Below are positions 18,973 to 30,059 of a stretch of 44,397 bases of DNA, piece after piece; the first letter of the stretch is position 1; every line of letters begins with the position of its first letter. The notes beneath the pieces are model-generated. The model made no database searches. It was not told where the DNA came from and was given only the letters and a program-made list of their open reading frames with translations. This stretch comes from Segatella oulorum JCM 14966 (GTDB lineage Bacteria; Bacteroidota; Bacteroidia; Bacteroidales; Bacteroidaceae): positions 1 through 44,397 of the forward strand of contig NZ_BAJQ01000019.1 of the NCBI RefSeq assembly GCF_000613785.1, read 5' to 3'. Position numbers and translations under genes: made by a program.

Positions 18973-20396
18973 ATGATGAAAAAATATATATTTTTAGTGG
19001 GATTGTTCGGACTCCTTTTGAGTTCGTGTATCAAAGACGATTCTACCTATGGAGACAATAATGTGTCGCAATTAAGTTTGCAGACTCCTTTGGAGAAGAC
19101 GTATACGTTGAATCAAGGTGAAGTGTTAAACCTTTCACCCACGGTGGTTCAGACCAACGCGCAATTACCCGTTAGCTATGAATGGGAAGTAAATCACCAA
19201 AAGGTATCTACGCAACCCAATTTAAGTTATACGTGTACGAAATCGGGCATCTATCCCTGTCGGTTGAAGATTACCAATGGACAAAACATGCAACTCTATG
19301 AGTTCTCGCTCAATGTGGAGTTTGCCTATACGCAAGGTCTGTTTGTTTTGGCCGAGAAAGATAACCATGCTATCTTGACTTATGTGCCTTCTGATGCCTC
19401 GAGAAAGCATTTCGAGTTGGACGTTTTAGCACCCAATAATCCCGGAATTACCTTTGGTGCACCTTGTTCTATGGCTTGGAACAAGAATTTAGGCAACCAA
19501 GATAATAACATTTTAGTGCTGGCAGCGGGCAATCCTTCAACCATCTACAATTGGATGGTTACGAAATGGTGTCGACATTCAAGACCAATGCCCCCGGACG
19601 TGTGTCTCAGATTGTGCGCAGTTCGAACACCAGTGAGTACCTATCCATGCTGATCATCGACGGCGGATTGTATTCTTTGGCGGTGCGTTCAACCAACCTT
19701 GTGCCCAAAACGGGCGACTTCAGCGCGGTATTGGGCTATGCTCCCACGTTTGCTGACGTGATGGCTCCTTGGTGGAGAAATGATTTATTCTATGCACATG
19801 CCGATGCTTATTTCGATAATTCACGTGGCGCATTGTTAGCCTATGGCATTGAATCACAGGCTGTTCCTAAGGAAATTGTGCACGGAACCTTCACAGATGA
19901 GACGTTAGTGGGCATGGGTGGTGTTGACAAACAGCGCAATTTAGTGGTCGTTACCCGTCATACAACGACCGGGAAATACTATCTTACGCATCTTTTCCCA
20001 GGCTATTATTCGGCAGATGCCAGCCGACGTATTGCGCCCAACGTGTTCTATCATGCCGAAATTCCTACTGCAACAGGCATCACAACCAGCTCAATCGTTC
20101 GCACAGCACGCAGCAAGAACCTCGTTTATTTCACCGCAGGAAACAAGATTTATGCGCACAATGTGCTGGCTGGTGCATCCATTTCAACCACACCGCTGTT
20201 CACTGTGGGGAGCGCTACAGAAACGATTGTCGACATGGTGTTCTCTGATGACGATGATAAATTGTATGTTGCAACAAATAGCACCGCAGGAGCACTGCCT
20301 GGAAATCTTTATTGTTATGATTTACAAGCCAACACCTTGCTTTGGCAGAAGCCCAATGTCACGGGGAAAATTGTGAAGATGTTATATCGAAATTAA
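18973..20396 (+). CDS. PKD-like family lipoprotein, frameshifted near 19550
   Basis: Lipoprotein (signal ending LLLSSC, Cys 19) with an early PKD-like beta-sandwich region (LPVSYEWEVNHQ, KSGIYPCRLKITNG) followed by a propeller-like second half. The first frame fails after TIYN. The next frame continues LDGYEMVSTFKTNAPGRV to the stop at 20396. A lost T in AATTTGG near 19551 explains this and gives about 474 residues. It is the standard fourth member of SusC-SusD-DUF4843-PKD operons and probably binds the substrate at the surface. No catalytic motif was recognised. Confidence 0.78.
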
Positions 20397-20415
20397 TATT
20401 ATAGGAAATTAATAC

Positions 20416-22962
20416 ATGAATTTTTCAGTGTTTAAATCTTCTTTAGGGGGAGCCTTGTTGCTCCTCTTCTCTTTGCAAACGCCTGTGGTCTGCGCAGGAA
20501 ATTTTCAAGCGTTTTCGGCTTCAAAGCCTAAAAAAGAAACGAAATATGACCGTCTTTTTAAGGACAAGAAGACCGAGACGGTGCGCAGTAAGTTTATTAC
20601 CGTGCACAAGATGGACAACCGTATTTATTTTGAATTGCCCCGGACATTGCTTAAAAAGCAAATGATGTTGGGGGGAACGATTGTGTCGACAACCGACCCC
20701 GATTATGTTGTTGTGGGAGCACACAACTTTAATCCCATCTTGTTTTATTTCGATATTCAAGACAGTGCGGTGGTGATGAAGACGCCCAACAATGTGTTGT
20801 TTCAAAATAATGGTGCTGATACCCAACTCAAAGGTGCGTTGGCGTTGACTTATCGCGATGCCATTTGGAATGGATTTAACATTGCAGCCTATTCCAACGA
20901 CAGCAGTGCGGTGGTGTTTGATGTAACGTCTTTATTGGGAAAGCCCAATAGTGCGTTGGCTGTGATGCCTACCAAAAAAGGGAATTATGCACTCAAAGCG
21001 ACACCAAAATCAGAGCTTTCGTTCATTCGTTCGGTGAAGAGCTTTGACACGAACCTCACCATTACAAACGATTTCTCGTATGGCATTTCGAAATCTTTGA
21101 TGTCAATGCCCATCGGAGGTGAGATGCCTACGACCGTAGGAGTGAGCTATACGGTGGCTTTATTGCCCGAAAGTGCTATGCGCCCACGTATCATGGATTC
21201 GCGTATTGGTGTGAATTCGTCGGTTCGTTTGGAAATTCCTAATGGCGGAACAAAGAGTCAACGCATTTTTTATGCACATCGTTGGAATTTGGTTCCAAAA
21301 GATAAAAAAGGCTATGCTAAGGGAAAATTGACTGAACCCGTGACGCCCATTCGTTTCTATGTGGACGATGCCTTCCCCGAAAACTGGAAGAAACCCATTC
21401 GTGAGGGTGTGTTACAGTGGAACAAGGCCTTTGAAAAAATAGGGTTTAAGAATGCGATTGAGGTAGTGGACTTCCCACAAAAGCGTGGTGATTTCGATCC
21501 TGATAACATTGAGTATTCGTGCATTCGCTATGTTCCGAGTGGTGCATCGGCTCTGCCTTCGAGTGATATTCATGTCAATCCTAACACGGGCGAGATTATG
21601 GAGGCTTCGATGTTTATCTATTCAAATGTAGAAACGTTGTTGCACCGGCAATCTTATGTTGAGACGGCTGCTGTTGATCCTTCTGTGCGTTCAAATCGTT
21701 TGCCCGAAGCGAAGTTTGCCGAAGCGCTATCTTTCTTGGTTACAAAGGAGATGGGTCGCATGTTAGGTCTTTTGGATAATCCTGGTGCCTCGGCCACTTA
21801 TCCCACCGACTCGCTGCGCAATGCCCATTTTACAACGACCATGGGGCTGACGCCTTCGGTGATGGACGATTTCCATTATAACACCATTGCACAACCTATG
21901 GACAAGGGTGTGCGCTTGGTTCCTGCGGGCATTGGCATGTATGATGCATTCACCATCAATTGGAATTATCGTTATTTTAATCCCGAGCAGACCTCTATCA
22001 ATGAGGAAAAGAAGATTTTGGAGGCTTTTGTTGATAGCAAAATTAAAAATCCTCGTCTCAGATATTATGATGCACGCTATAACAAATGGGATCCGCGTGC
22101 ACAATCAAGTTTGTTGGGAAGCGACTTCATTGCAACGGCTAACTACACGAATAAAAACCTGAGTATCGCACAAAAGGGGCTGACTTCTTGGATTAAGCAT
22201 GATGAGGACAGTCGCATAAAAGAAAAACTTTATTGGGGAATTTCACAGGCTCGCTATGCACTTTTCCAGCAAGTGTTGAGCAATGTGGGAGGCATTTATA
22301 TCAACAACATGAAGATTTCGTCGGGAGTGCCGCGCTATCAAGTGGTTTCCAAGGCGCTTCAGCAACGTTCTTTACAATGGGTTTTGCAACAGGCGGTGCA
22401 TTTCACCGATTATGCTGATCGCGCATTCGAACGTAAAGGGTTTATGGCTGTGAGCTATTACGACCAATCGTTGGAGTATATGGCTTATGAAATCTTGGCA
22501 GCCCGCACACGTGTTGCCGTGTCGGCCTATTTAAATCCAGCCACCTACTCGCAGAAAGATTATTTCGACGACGTGTTTAACGTGTTCTTTAAGAGTGCTG
22601 CAGAGCTGCGTGCCCCATCACAAGGCGAACGCATCATGCAGCGCACATTTATGAACTATGCGCAAGCAGCCGTTTCGAAAGTAACGGGTAGTGGAAGTTC
22701 TTCAGGCGCATCGGGTGGGAGAGCAGCCTTTATGCAGGCTGAAACCAGCACTACACCAGGCTTTGGTGACCCTGGATTAAACCTCTCTCCCAATGTGGAT
22801 CTCAACATAGCCGACAACTCTGAGCTCTATTTTTATAACAGCTTACTGCGTTTGCGCCCCTTGTTGCAGAAATGTTTGAAGGGCAATTTGCCTCTTGCTG
22901 CAAAGACGCACTATGAGATGTTGCTGTTTAAGTTGAACAAAACCATGGAGGTGAAGAAATGA
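20416..22962 (+). CDS. Metalloprotease-like protein (DUF5117/DUF4953 family) without zinc ligands
   Basis: An 848-residue exported protein of the Bacteroidetes zinc-dependent protease family (DUF5118-DUF5117-DUF4953). Family blocks include DSRIGVNSSVRLEIPNGG, FYVDDAFPENWKKPIREGVL, WNKAFEKIGFKNAIEVVDFP and FDPDNIEYSCIRYVPSG. The metzincin motif HExxHxxGxxH is replaced by KEMGRMLGLLD (residues 444-454): Glu445 and Gly451 remain but all three His ligands are Lys, Arg and Asp. The Met-turn region survives as PSVMDDFHYN. It is therefore probably not a protease and may bind substrate or assist the active paralog that follows, with which it overlaps by ATGA at 22959-22962. Reading frame and length are intact. 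Confidence 0.88.
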   Translation: MNFSVFKSSLGGALLLLFSLQTPVVCAGNFQAFSASKPKKETKYDRLFKDKKTETVRSKFITVHKMDNRIYFELPRTLLKKQMMLGGTIVSTTDPDYVVVGAHNFNPILFYFDIQDSAVVMKTPNNVLFQNNGADTQLKGALALTYRDAIWNGFNIAAYSNDSSAVVFDVTSLLGKPNSALAVMPTKKGNYALKATPKSELSFIRSVKSFDTNLTITNDFSYGISKSLMSMPIGGEMPTTVGVSYTVALLPESAMRPRIMDSRIGVNSSVRLEIPNGGTKSQRIFYAHRWNLVPKDKKGYAKGKLTEPVTPIRFYVDDAFPENWKKPIREGVLQWNKAFEKIGFKNAIEVVDFPQKRGDFDPDNIEYSCIRYVPSGASALPSSDIHVNPNTGEIMEASMFIYSNVETLLHRQSYVETAAVDPSVRSNRLPEAKFAEALSFLVTKEMGRMLGLLDNPGASATYPTDSLRNAHFTTTMGLTPSVMDDFHYNTIAQPMDKGVRLVPAGIGMYDAFTINWNYRYFNPEQTSINEEKKILEAFVDSKIKNPRLRYYDARYNKWDPRAQSSLLGSDFIATANYTNKNLSIAQKGLTSWIKHDEDSRIKEKLYWGISQARYALFQQVLSNVGGIYINNMKISSGVPRYQVVSKALQQRSLQWVLQQAVHFTDYADRAFERKGFMAVSYYDQSLEYMAYEILAARTRVAVSAYLNPATYSQKDYFDDVFNVFFKSAAELRAPSQGERIMQRTFMNYAQAAVSKVTGSGSSSGASGGRAAFMQAETSTTPGFGDPGLNLSPNVDLNIADNSELYFYNSLLRLRPLLQKCLKGNLPLAAKTHYEMLLFKLNKTMEVKK

Positions 22963-25492
22963 TGCAACATAAGTATGTTTCTAAGCGTGCCGTTTTAGGT
23001 GCGACACTGCTCGTTGTTTCACTCGGTTTTTCGCTTTCTACGCAGGCTTTCCCTTTCTTTAAAAAGAAAAAGAAGGCCACGCCTATGGTGGTGAAAGATG
23101 CTTATACACGTGCTATTTCGGATGCCAAGACCGATTCGGCTAAGGGGTCTTTTATCTCGTTTTATCGCACAGAAGATAGGCTTTTGGTGGAGTTGCCCCC
23201 CCAGACGTTGGGGCGCGACATGCTCATCGGCGCAACCATCTCATCGGTTTCCAATCCGCAGTTTGCCGAATTGGGATTTAACAACGGAGCGTTGACGCAC
23301 ATTCGCTTTGTTGAAAAGGATAGTGCCATTGTGATGGAGGCGGTGAATTCTGAGATGATGGATGCGCTGCCAGGCAACACGCCAAAGCGTTCTGAAGCGC
23401 AGAACTATCGCAATCTCGATTTTTTTACGTTTCCCATCAAGGCGCGTAACAAGAAAACGGGCGGCATACTCTTCGATGCTTCGTCGCTGTTCTTGCGCGA
23501 AAGCCGCTATTTCCCCGTCATCTCTAAGTCTGCAGGTCCGTTTCGTGTGGATGCCGATTTAAAGGATAATCTGTCGCGTGTGACGGCAATGAAGGTGTTC
23601 GACACCAATGCCTGCGTGCAAATGGAGCGCAATTACATCACCAATATGAGCGGCGGTAGTGGCAATGTGGCCGTGGGCAACTATCCCGTTTCGATTGGGG
23701 TGAACTTCACGTTGGCGTTGCTGCCCGAGAAAGCTATGAAGCCTCGGTTGAGCGACACACGTGTGGGCATGTTCTTAACACCGAAATCCATTGTGAACAA
23801 TGGGCTTATTGAGCGGGTGAGTTTCGTCAACCGTTGGCGCATAGAGCCTAAAGACACGGCTGCTTATTTCGCGGGGCAACTCACCGAACCTGTGAAACCC
23901 ATTGTATATTATGTGGAGAACACCTTCCCAGCATTATGGAAAAAGGCCATTAAAGCCGGGATATTGCGTTGGAACAAGGCTTTCGAACGCATTGGGTTTA
24001 AGCATGTGATGCAGGTAAAGGATTTCCCTACCGACGACCCTTCATTCGATCCCGACAACTTTAAATATTCGTGCATTCGCTATTTGCCGGTGGCTGTGGA
24101 GAACGCTATGGGACCTTCCTGGTTGATCCGCGCACGGGCGAGATTGTCACGGCCACCGTATTGGTCTACAACGACGTGGTGAACACCATTAACAACTGGC
24201 GCTTTGTGCAGACGGCACAGCGCGACCCTGCTGCACGTGCCGCGACCATGCCCGATAGTTTGATAGCCTCGACGCTCGAATATATCATTGCACACGAAGT
24301 GGGTCACACGCTTGGCTTCCCCCATAACATGGGAGCTTCGGCAGCATTTCCCACCGATTCGCTGCGGTCGGCTACCTTCACACAGCAATATGGTACCACA
24401 CCTTCCATCATGGATTATGCGCGTTTCAACTACGTAGCGCAGCCCACCGACAACGGCGTGGCAATGGAACCGCCCTTCCTTGGCGTCTATGATTACTATG
24501 CTTTGGAGTGGGCCTATCGCGTGTTCCCTCATTCCAAGAGCTATAAAGACGACATCGAGCCGCTCAACAAGCTCGTCGAAGCCCATGCCAACGACCCCAT
24601 GTATCGTTATGGCATGCAGCAAACGGGCGTTAAATACGATGATTCTTCTATCGAAGAAGATTTAGGCAACGACCCTGTGAAGTCGAGCAATTATGGGTTG
24701 CAAAACCTCACCTACATCTTAAAACACTTTGATGAATGGATTCCCGACGGCGAAGACGGCACGCGCAAGGCCGAACTCTATCGTGCCATGGCCTCGCAAT
24801 CTTATGGCTACATGCGCAACGTCTATGCCCACATCAGCGGCATCCATCTCTTGCAGTCGTCCGAATCGTCGGGCCTTCCGCGCTATCAGGTAGTGCCCAA
24901 AGCGCAACAACGCGCCGCAGCCCTGTGGATGTTGGACGAGGCTCGCCGCTTTGGCAAACGTGGAGTGCCCGAAATCGAACAGCGATTGCCGCAGCTCAAC
25001 AACCATCCTTATAAGATGCTTGAGAGCGGGGTACAAGAATATGCCCTCTCAGCCACGCCGCGTCTGGCGCTGACCTATTATCTCGATTCCACGTCTTACT
25101 CGCCGTTGGAATATTGCGAAGACGTCTATCAAAACGTATGGGCAAAGACGCTGACGGGCGATGAGAACTTAGACGAGACTGATCGTGCGCTGCAAAACAT
25201 CTATGTGGAGAAGTTACGCCAGAATGTTGACGAGGTGAAGCAAATCGGCAAGGTGCGCAGCCTGCAAACCAACGCGCCCGATAGCGTGGCGTTCCTTAGC
25301 TTTGGTAGCGGTTATGGTGAACCCGAATCGATGTGGACCGAGACCGTCGACCGCACTGCCGAATATATTTTCCACTACGCGCAGCAGCTCAAACAGCTGT
25401 TGGAAGCGCGCATCGCCACCACCCGTTCGTCGGCCGTCAAAGCCCATTACGAATTGCTCTACGCCCGCGTGTTGCGCTATCTCAACGGCTAA
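22959..25492 (+). CDS. Zinc-dependent metalloprotease (DUF5117/DUF4953 family), frameshifted near 24115
   Basis: Paralog of the preceding gene, with the intact metzincin zinc site HEVGHTLGFPH (24293-24325) and Met-turn SIMDYARFNY. A signal peptide precedes a Lys-rich stretch (FFKKKKKATP). The first frame runs to 24182 with a false tail; the next continues FLVDPRTGEIVTATVLVYND through the active site to the stop. One lost C in GGACCC near 24115 joins them into about 844 residues, matching its 848-residue neighbour. It probably cleaves proteins or peptides outside the inner membrane, feeding the SusCD receptor in the same operon. Substrate unknown. Confidence 0.9.
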
Positions 25493-25503
25493 GTACAAAT
25501 TTG

Positions 25504-25636
25504 TTGTTTTCGGAATCGATTCCAACGAAACGCAACACGATTTTGTTGTTTCGGGGTTGATTCCAACGAAAAGCATTTTGATTTTGATGTTTTCAAGTTT
25601 GCAGGAACGAAAAAAGCAATCTTTCTTCGTTCCTGC
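25504..25636. repeat. Array B: three degenerate 41-bp units
   Basis: ACGAAA recurs at 25525, 25566 and 25607, exactly 41 bp apart. GATTCCAACGAAA is identical in units one and two. Unit one holds the palindrome GGAATCGATTCC. Unit three holds an 11-bp perfect stem, GCAGGAACGAA (25601-25611) with TTCGTTCCTGC (25626-25636). It sits between convergent genes; no T run follows the stem, so it is not a standard terminator. Confidence 0.7.
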
Positions 25637-25696
25637 GAGGTGCATGTGCTGCGCTGAAGTGAGGTTGTCGAGCGCGATTACAGTGTTTTCGAAGGC

Positions 25697-27432
25697 TTAG
25701 CCAATGGCGGTGCTGTCGTCCTGTTGCAGCTTCACCATGCGGGCAAACTCGCCATTCGCGGCCATCAGTTCGTCGGGTGTGCCTTGTTCGCTCACCGTTC
25801 CTCCGCTAAGCACCACGATTTTGTCGGCATTGCGCACGGTGCGCATGCGGTGGGCGATGATGATGACCGTTTTGTCGCGCACCAGTTCGGAGATACCGGC
25901 TTGAATCTTCGTTTCGTTTTCGGCATCGAGGCTGGCGGTGGCTTCGTCTAAAAGGATGATAGGCGCGTTTTTCAGCAGTGCACGGGCAATGGAAATGCGT
26001 TGGCGCTCTCCGCCCGAAAGTGTTTCGCCGTTTTCGCCGATGATGGTGTCATAGCCTTGTGGCATGCGGAGTATGAAGTCATCGCATTGAGCCAACTGCG
26101 CTGCGCGGTGCACTTCTTCGTCGGTGGCATTGCGCTTGCCGATGCGAATGTTGTCGGCAACAGAGGCATTGAAAAGCAACACATCTTGAAAGACGATGGC
26201 GTAGTTCTTGAGTAGCGTCTCGGGGTCGATGGCAGCAATGTCGTGACCGCCGAGCAAAATTTCGCCATCGTTGATATCCCAAAAGCGGGCTGCAAGTTTG
26301 GCGGTGGTGCTCTTTCCGCCGCCCGACGGCCCAACGAGTGCCGTCACCTCGCCCTGTCTTGCCGTGAATGAAACATGGTGTAGCACCTGCTTGTCGGCTT
26401 CATAGGCAAAACTAACGTTGCGAAACTCAATATCGTAGTGCGTCAATGCAACATCTTTGCATCCTTGCTGTGCCGGCATTGTTTCAATCTCTTTCGTGCG
26501 GTTGATGCGCACGTCGAGATAGGAAAGCAAGACGAGGTTGTTGCACACCTCCTGAATGGGGTTGTAGACCATGGCCGAAACAACGAGAAATGCGAGGTAG
26601 ACGAAGGGCGACACGTCGCCGCGTTGCAGCAACCACGCACCCACGAGGATGACCGTGGGCATGCCCAGCTTGAGCAGCACCACCGAGAGGTTGGGAAAGG
26701 TGCCGACGATGAGTTCGCTGCGCACAAGGGCCTGCTCATAGCGTTTCAGCCGTTGGTCGAAGCTGCTGCAATAGCTTGTTCGCCACTGTATGATTTGATT
26801 TCCTGCACACATTCCAATCCTTCTTGAATTTGCTCGGTGATGCCGCGCTTGGTGAGATAATGCCGTGCGAAGACCTTGTTGAGCAGGTGGCGCGACAGCA
26901 ACAGCGTGGCCAAGGCAAGCGGCACGACATAGAAGAGCGCAGCAGCTAATCGCCAGTCGTAGCAGAACAGACTCACGGCAATGATAAGTATGCTTATTAT
27001 CGAAGCAAACAGCTGGGGCACGGCGTGTGAGAAGGTATGTTCAAGTTCGGTGCAATCCTCCATCACGGTTGACGTGAGATCCGACAGATTGCGTTCGCCG
27101 AAAAACGCCAACGGCAACTGGCGCAGTTTCTCGGCAATGCTGATGCGCCGCTTGGCACTTTCGTTGTAGACGGTGGTGTAGGTGCTGTCGTATTGCCACC
27201 GTGCCACGAAAAACATCACGGCCGCCAGCACCGCCGCCACGAGCAGATAGAACCACAGTGTGTGGCGCTGTAATTGTGGATGCGTGCCGATATATTCCAT
27301 GAGAAAAAGAAACAGATAGGTGGGCGGCAGCATCAGCGCCAGGTTCAGCAGCGTGGAGAAGACGATGCCTCGCAACAAGTCGTTTGCCCCTTTCTCGGAC
27401 AGGGCGAACCGATTTTGAAAGTATTTCATCAT
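25697..27432 (-). CDS. ABC half-transporter, YbtPQ-like, second subunit; frameshifted near 26770
   Basis: Half-transporter with an N-terminal six-helix exporter-type membrane domain and a C-terminal ATPase. ATPase motifs: Walker A GPSGGGKST, Q-loop region FQDVLLFN, signature LSGGERQR, Walker B IILLDEATASLD and switch His in IIAHRM. The membrane frame breaks after VQEIKSYSGEQA. The next frame supplies YCSSFDQRLKRYEQALVRSE and the rest. One T lost from GCTTATT explains it and gives about 578 residues. It starts 19 bases after the first subunit's stop, so the two form a heterodimer. Relatives in enterobacteria (YbtP/YbtQ) import metal-siderophore complexes despite the exporter fold; that role is inferred. 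Confidence 0.9.
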
Positions 27433-27451
27433 AGTTGTATGCTTTTAATCG

Positions 27452-29205
27452 TTATAATTTCCATGCTACCGATTTTTGGTATTCATTCCACATTTTATAA
27501 TAGTGTGCCTGCAACGCCATCAGCTCATCGTGCGTGCCTTGCTCGACAATCTTTCCGCCGTCCACCACCGCGATATTATCGGCATCGCGCACAGTGGTGA
27601 GGCGGTGGGCAATCATCAACACCGTTTTGCCGCGTGTGAGATGGGAGAGTGCCTGGCGAATGAGATGCTCGTTTTCGGGATCGGCAAATGCCGTCGCTTC
27701 ATCGAGCACCACGATGGGGGCGTTCTTGAGTAGAGCACGTGCCAGCACAATGCGCTGCTGCTCGCCGCCCGAGAGATAGGTGCCCTCGCTGCCGATGACC
27801 GTGTGCAATCCTTGGGGAAGCCGGTCGATGATTTCCCGACTTTGCGACAGGTCGATGGCACGCTCTACCTGCTCTATGGTTGCATCGGGCGAACCATAGC
27901 GCACGTTTTCCAAGATAGACGTTTTGAACAGCCGCGTGTTTTGAAAAACAAACGAAATGTTGCGCATCAGTTCGCCCCGATCTATCTGTCGCACGTCGAT
28001 GCCGCCAATGCGCACACAGCCTTCGCGCACATCCCAAAAGCGGGGAATGAGCCGCGCGATGGTGGTCTTGCCGCTGCCCGAAGCACCCACGAGTGCCACC
28101 GTCTTACCTTCGGGAATGGTGAGGCTGATGTGGCTCACGGCATCCCGATCGGCACCTTCGTAGCGAAACGACACCTGCTCCAGACGGATGTCGAAGGACT
28201 CCGCCGTCTTGGGTGTCGCGCTCTCGGGCAGCGGCACAACAGAGGTGAGCCGCTCTAAGCGTTCCACAGCTTCGTTGGCCATGAAAAGATTTTGGCTGAG
28301 ATACATCATCTTCATGATGTTGCCCGAAATCACCGGCGCGATGAGCACATAGAGTACCACGTCGGCCACCACCACCGACGGCCGGCTGCCATGGGCCATC
28401 AAGAGGATGCCCACGGGGACGAGCACAAAGGCAAAGGCGTTGATGGCAACGATATAGCCGACATCGGCGAGCGCCACTGAAGGGTGTATTGAATGACGAG
28501 GTCGCGGTAGTTGATGATGCTGTTGTAGAACCGTTTGAACGAGAACACCGTCTGCTGAAACACTTTCACCACCGGAATGCCCCGCACATATTCCACCGCC
28601 TCGGCACTCATTTTCTCTTGCGCGTCGAGATATAGGCGCTGAAAATCGTTGTTTTTGGGATTTGTCATATAGCCCATGATGGCGAATGCGCCCACGATGG
28701 GCAGCATCGAGGCCAAGCCCAACTGCCAGTCGACCGCCAGCAGCAGCACGATAACGCCTATCGGAGCCACCACGCTGCCGGCCACGTCGGGCAGGATGTG
28801 GGCTAAGAACGTGTGGGTTTGCGCCGAATCCTCGTCAATGATTTTGCGCATCCGCCCCGTGCTTTGGGTGTCGAAGAAGCCCAATGGCGCCCGCATGAGC
28901 CGTTCCATGGCACGCCGCCGCATGTTGGTTTCCACACGGAAAGCCGCCAAGTGTGAACACATGAGCACCACAAAATAGAGCGCCACGCCGGCCACCGACA
29001 CCACGAAAGCCGCCAGAGCATAGTCCCACAGTGGCGTTTGCGCGAGGTTGCCCTCGGCGGTGAGCAGTGTGCGCACCACAAGCCACAACAAAACAAAGGG
29101 AACGAGCGCCAGCAGTCCGTTAACCGCCGACAGCCCGACGGAGCAGGGCAGCAACCATTTGCGGCCTCCCATGTAAGCTCCTAAACGTTTGAGGGTTTTT
29201 ATCAT
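27452..29205 (-). CDS. ABC half-transporter, YbtPQ-like, first subunit; frameshifted near 28480
   Basis: First gene of the pair, about 584 residues after repair. Membrane-domain marks include TGRMRKIIDEDSAQTHTFLA and LPDVAGSVVAPIGV, as in YbtPQ-type subunits. ATPase: Walker A GASGSGKTT, signature LSGGEQQRIV, Walker B IVVLDEATAFADPEN, which has Ala-Phe-Ala where most exporters have Ser-Ala-Leu, and MIAHRL. The frame breaks after VIQYTLQW; ALADVGYIVAINAF follows in the next frame. GGG read as GG repairs it (QWALADVGY). The promoter shares an operator-like element with the divergent TonB operon, supporting a joint metal or siderophore uptake role. Confidence 0.9.
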
Positions 29206-29242
29206 ATCATGAATAATGTAGAATTTGGAAATGGGTTTGCTG

Positions 29243-29289
29243 CAAAAATACCGAGAATAAACAGCGCGCGCAATACCTAAACGTGGGTA
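29243..29289 (-). promoter_or_regulatory. Promoter and operator-like element of the ABC operon
   Basis: Read on the minus strand: TACCCA (29284-29289), N4, TAGGTA (29274-29279), then ATTG as -33 box (29271-29274), 20 bp, and TATTTTTG as -7 box (29243-29250). The inverted repeat abuts the -33 box. The same arrangement stands before the divergent TonB gene. Confidence 0.7.
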
Positions 29290-29319
29290 TTTTATGGTTT
29301 TTTGCCTTTCAAGCGCGCG

Positions 29320-29830
29320 TTAGTTACAGCGTATCTAATCCGTTTCAAAGAAAAAACGCGTTAGTTACCGCGTATCTAATCCGTTTCAAAGAAAAAATAC
29401 GTTAGTCCCCGGGGGGCTAATCCATTTCAAAGAAAAAATGCGTTAGTTACAGCGTATCTAATCCGTTTCAAAGAAAAAATGCGTTAGTTACAGTGTATCT
29501 AATCTGTTTCAAAGAAAAAATGCGTTAGTTACAGCTTATCTAATCCGTTTCAAAGAAAAAACACGTTAGTTACAGCGTATCTAATCCGTTTCAAAGAAAA
29601 AACGCGTTAGTTACAGCGTATCTAATCCGTTTCAAAGAAAAAACACGTTAGTTACAGCGTATCTAATCCGTTTCAAAGAAAAAACGCGTTAGTTCCCGGG
29701 GATCTAATCCATTTCAAAGAAAAAACACGTTAGTTCCCGGGGATCTAATCCGTTTCAAAGAAAAAATACGTTAGTTCCCGGGGGTCTAATCCATTTTCAG
29801 GAAAAAACACGTTAGTCCCCGGGGGACTAA
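29320..29830. repeat. Array C: thirteen exact 41-bp palindromic units
   Basis: TTAG cores start at 29320, 29361, 29402, 29443, 29484, 29525, 29566, 29607, 29648, 29689, 29730, 29771 and 29812, with no indel. The 19-bp core is palindromic and varies: TTAGTTACAGCGTATCTAA is commonest, TTAGTTCCCGGGGATCTAA occurs twice, and TTAGTCCCCGGGGGACTAA (29812) is nearly perfect. The 22-bp spacer, built on CCGTTTCAAAGAAAAAA, hardly changes and equals that of the second half of array A. It fills the divergent ABC/TonB region. No gene is seen in 29206-30059. Confidence 0.95.
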
Positions 29831-29920
29831 TCTTTTTTCACTTTGATCAGCGCAAAAAGCAACTGTTGAAAGCGCTTTTTCTCCGAGCGGCGGTGGAAAA
29901 AATGTGGATTGCGGCGCATT

Positions 29921-29967
29921 TACCTATTTTTAGGTATTGTGGTTTTGGGTTGAGGATTGTACCTTTG
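29921..29967 (+). promoter_or_regulatory. Promoter and operator-like element of the TonB-lipoprotein operon
   Basis: TACCTA (29921-29926), TTTT, TAGGTA (29931-29936) form a perfect inverted repeat whose last A begins ATTG, the -33 box (29936-29939). Twenty bp later is TACCTTTG, the -7 box (29960-29967). The leader to the ATG at 30060 is about 85 bases. Confidence 0.75.
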
Positions 29968-30059
29968 CATTGTTTTTACGCTGTCTGCTCCATTCTGTTG
30001 CGAAAAGAAAGGCACGCGGGCAGGAGTATACATTAATTATTATATACAGAACTACAAAT

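Noticed and set aside
29206..30059. Cobalamin or other riboswitch before the TonB receptor
   Set aside because: No B12 box or other known aptamer core is visible. The region is explained by two promoters, operators and array C.
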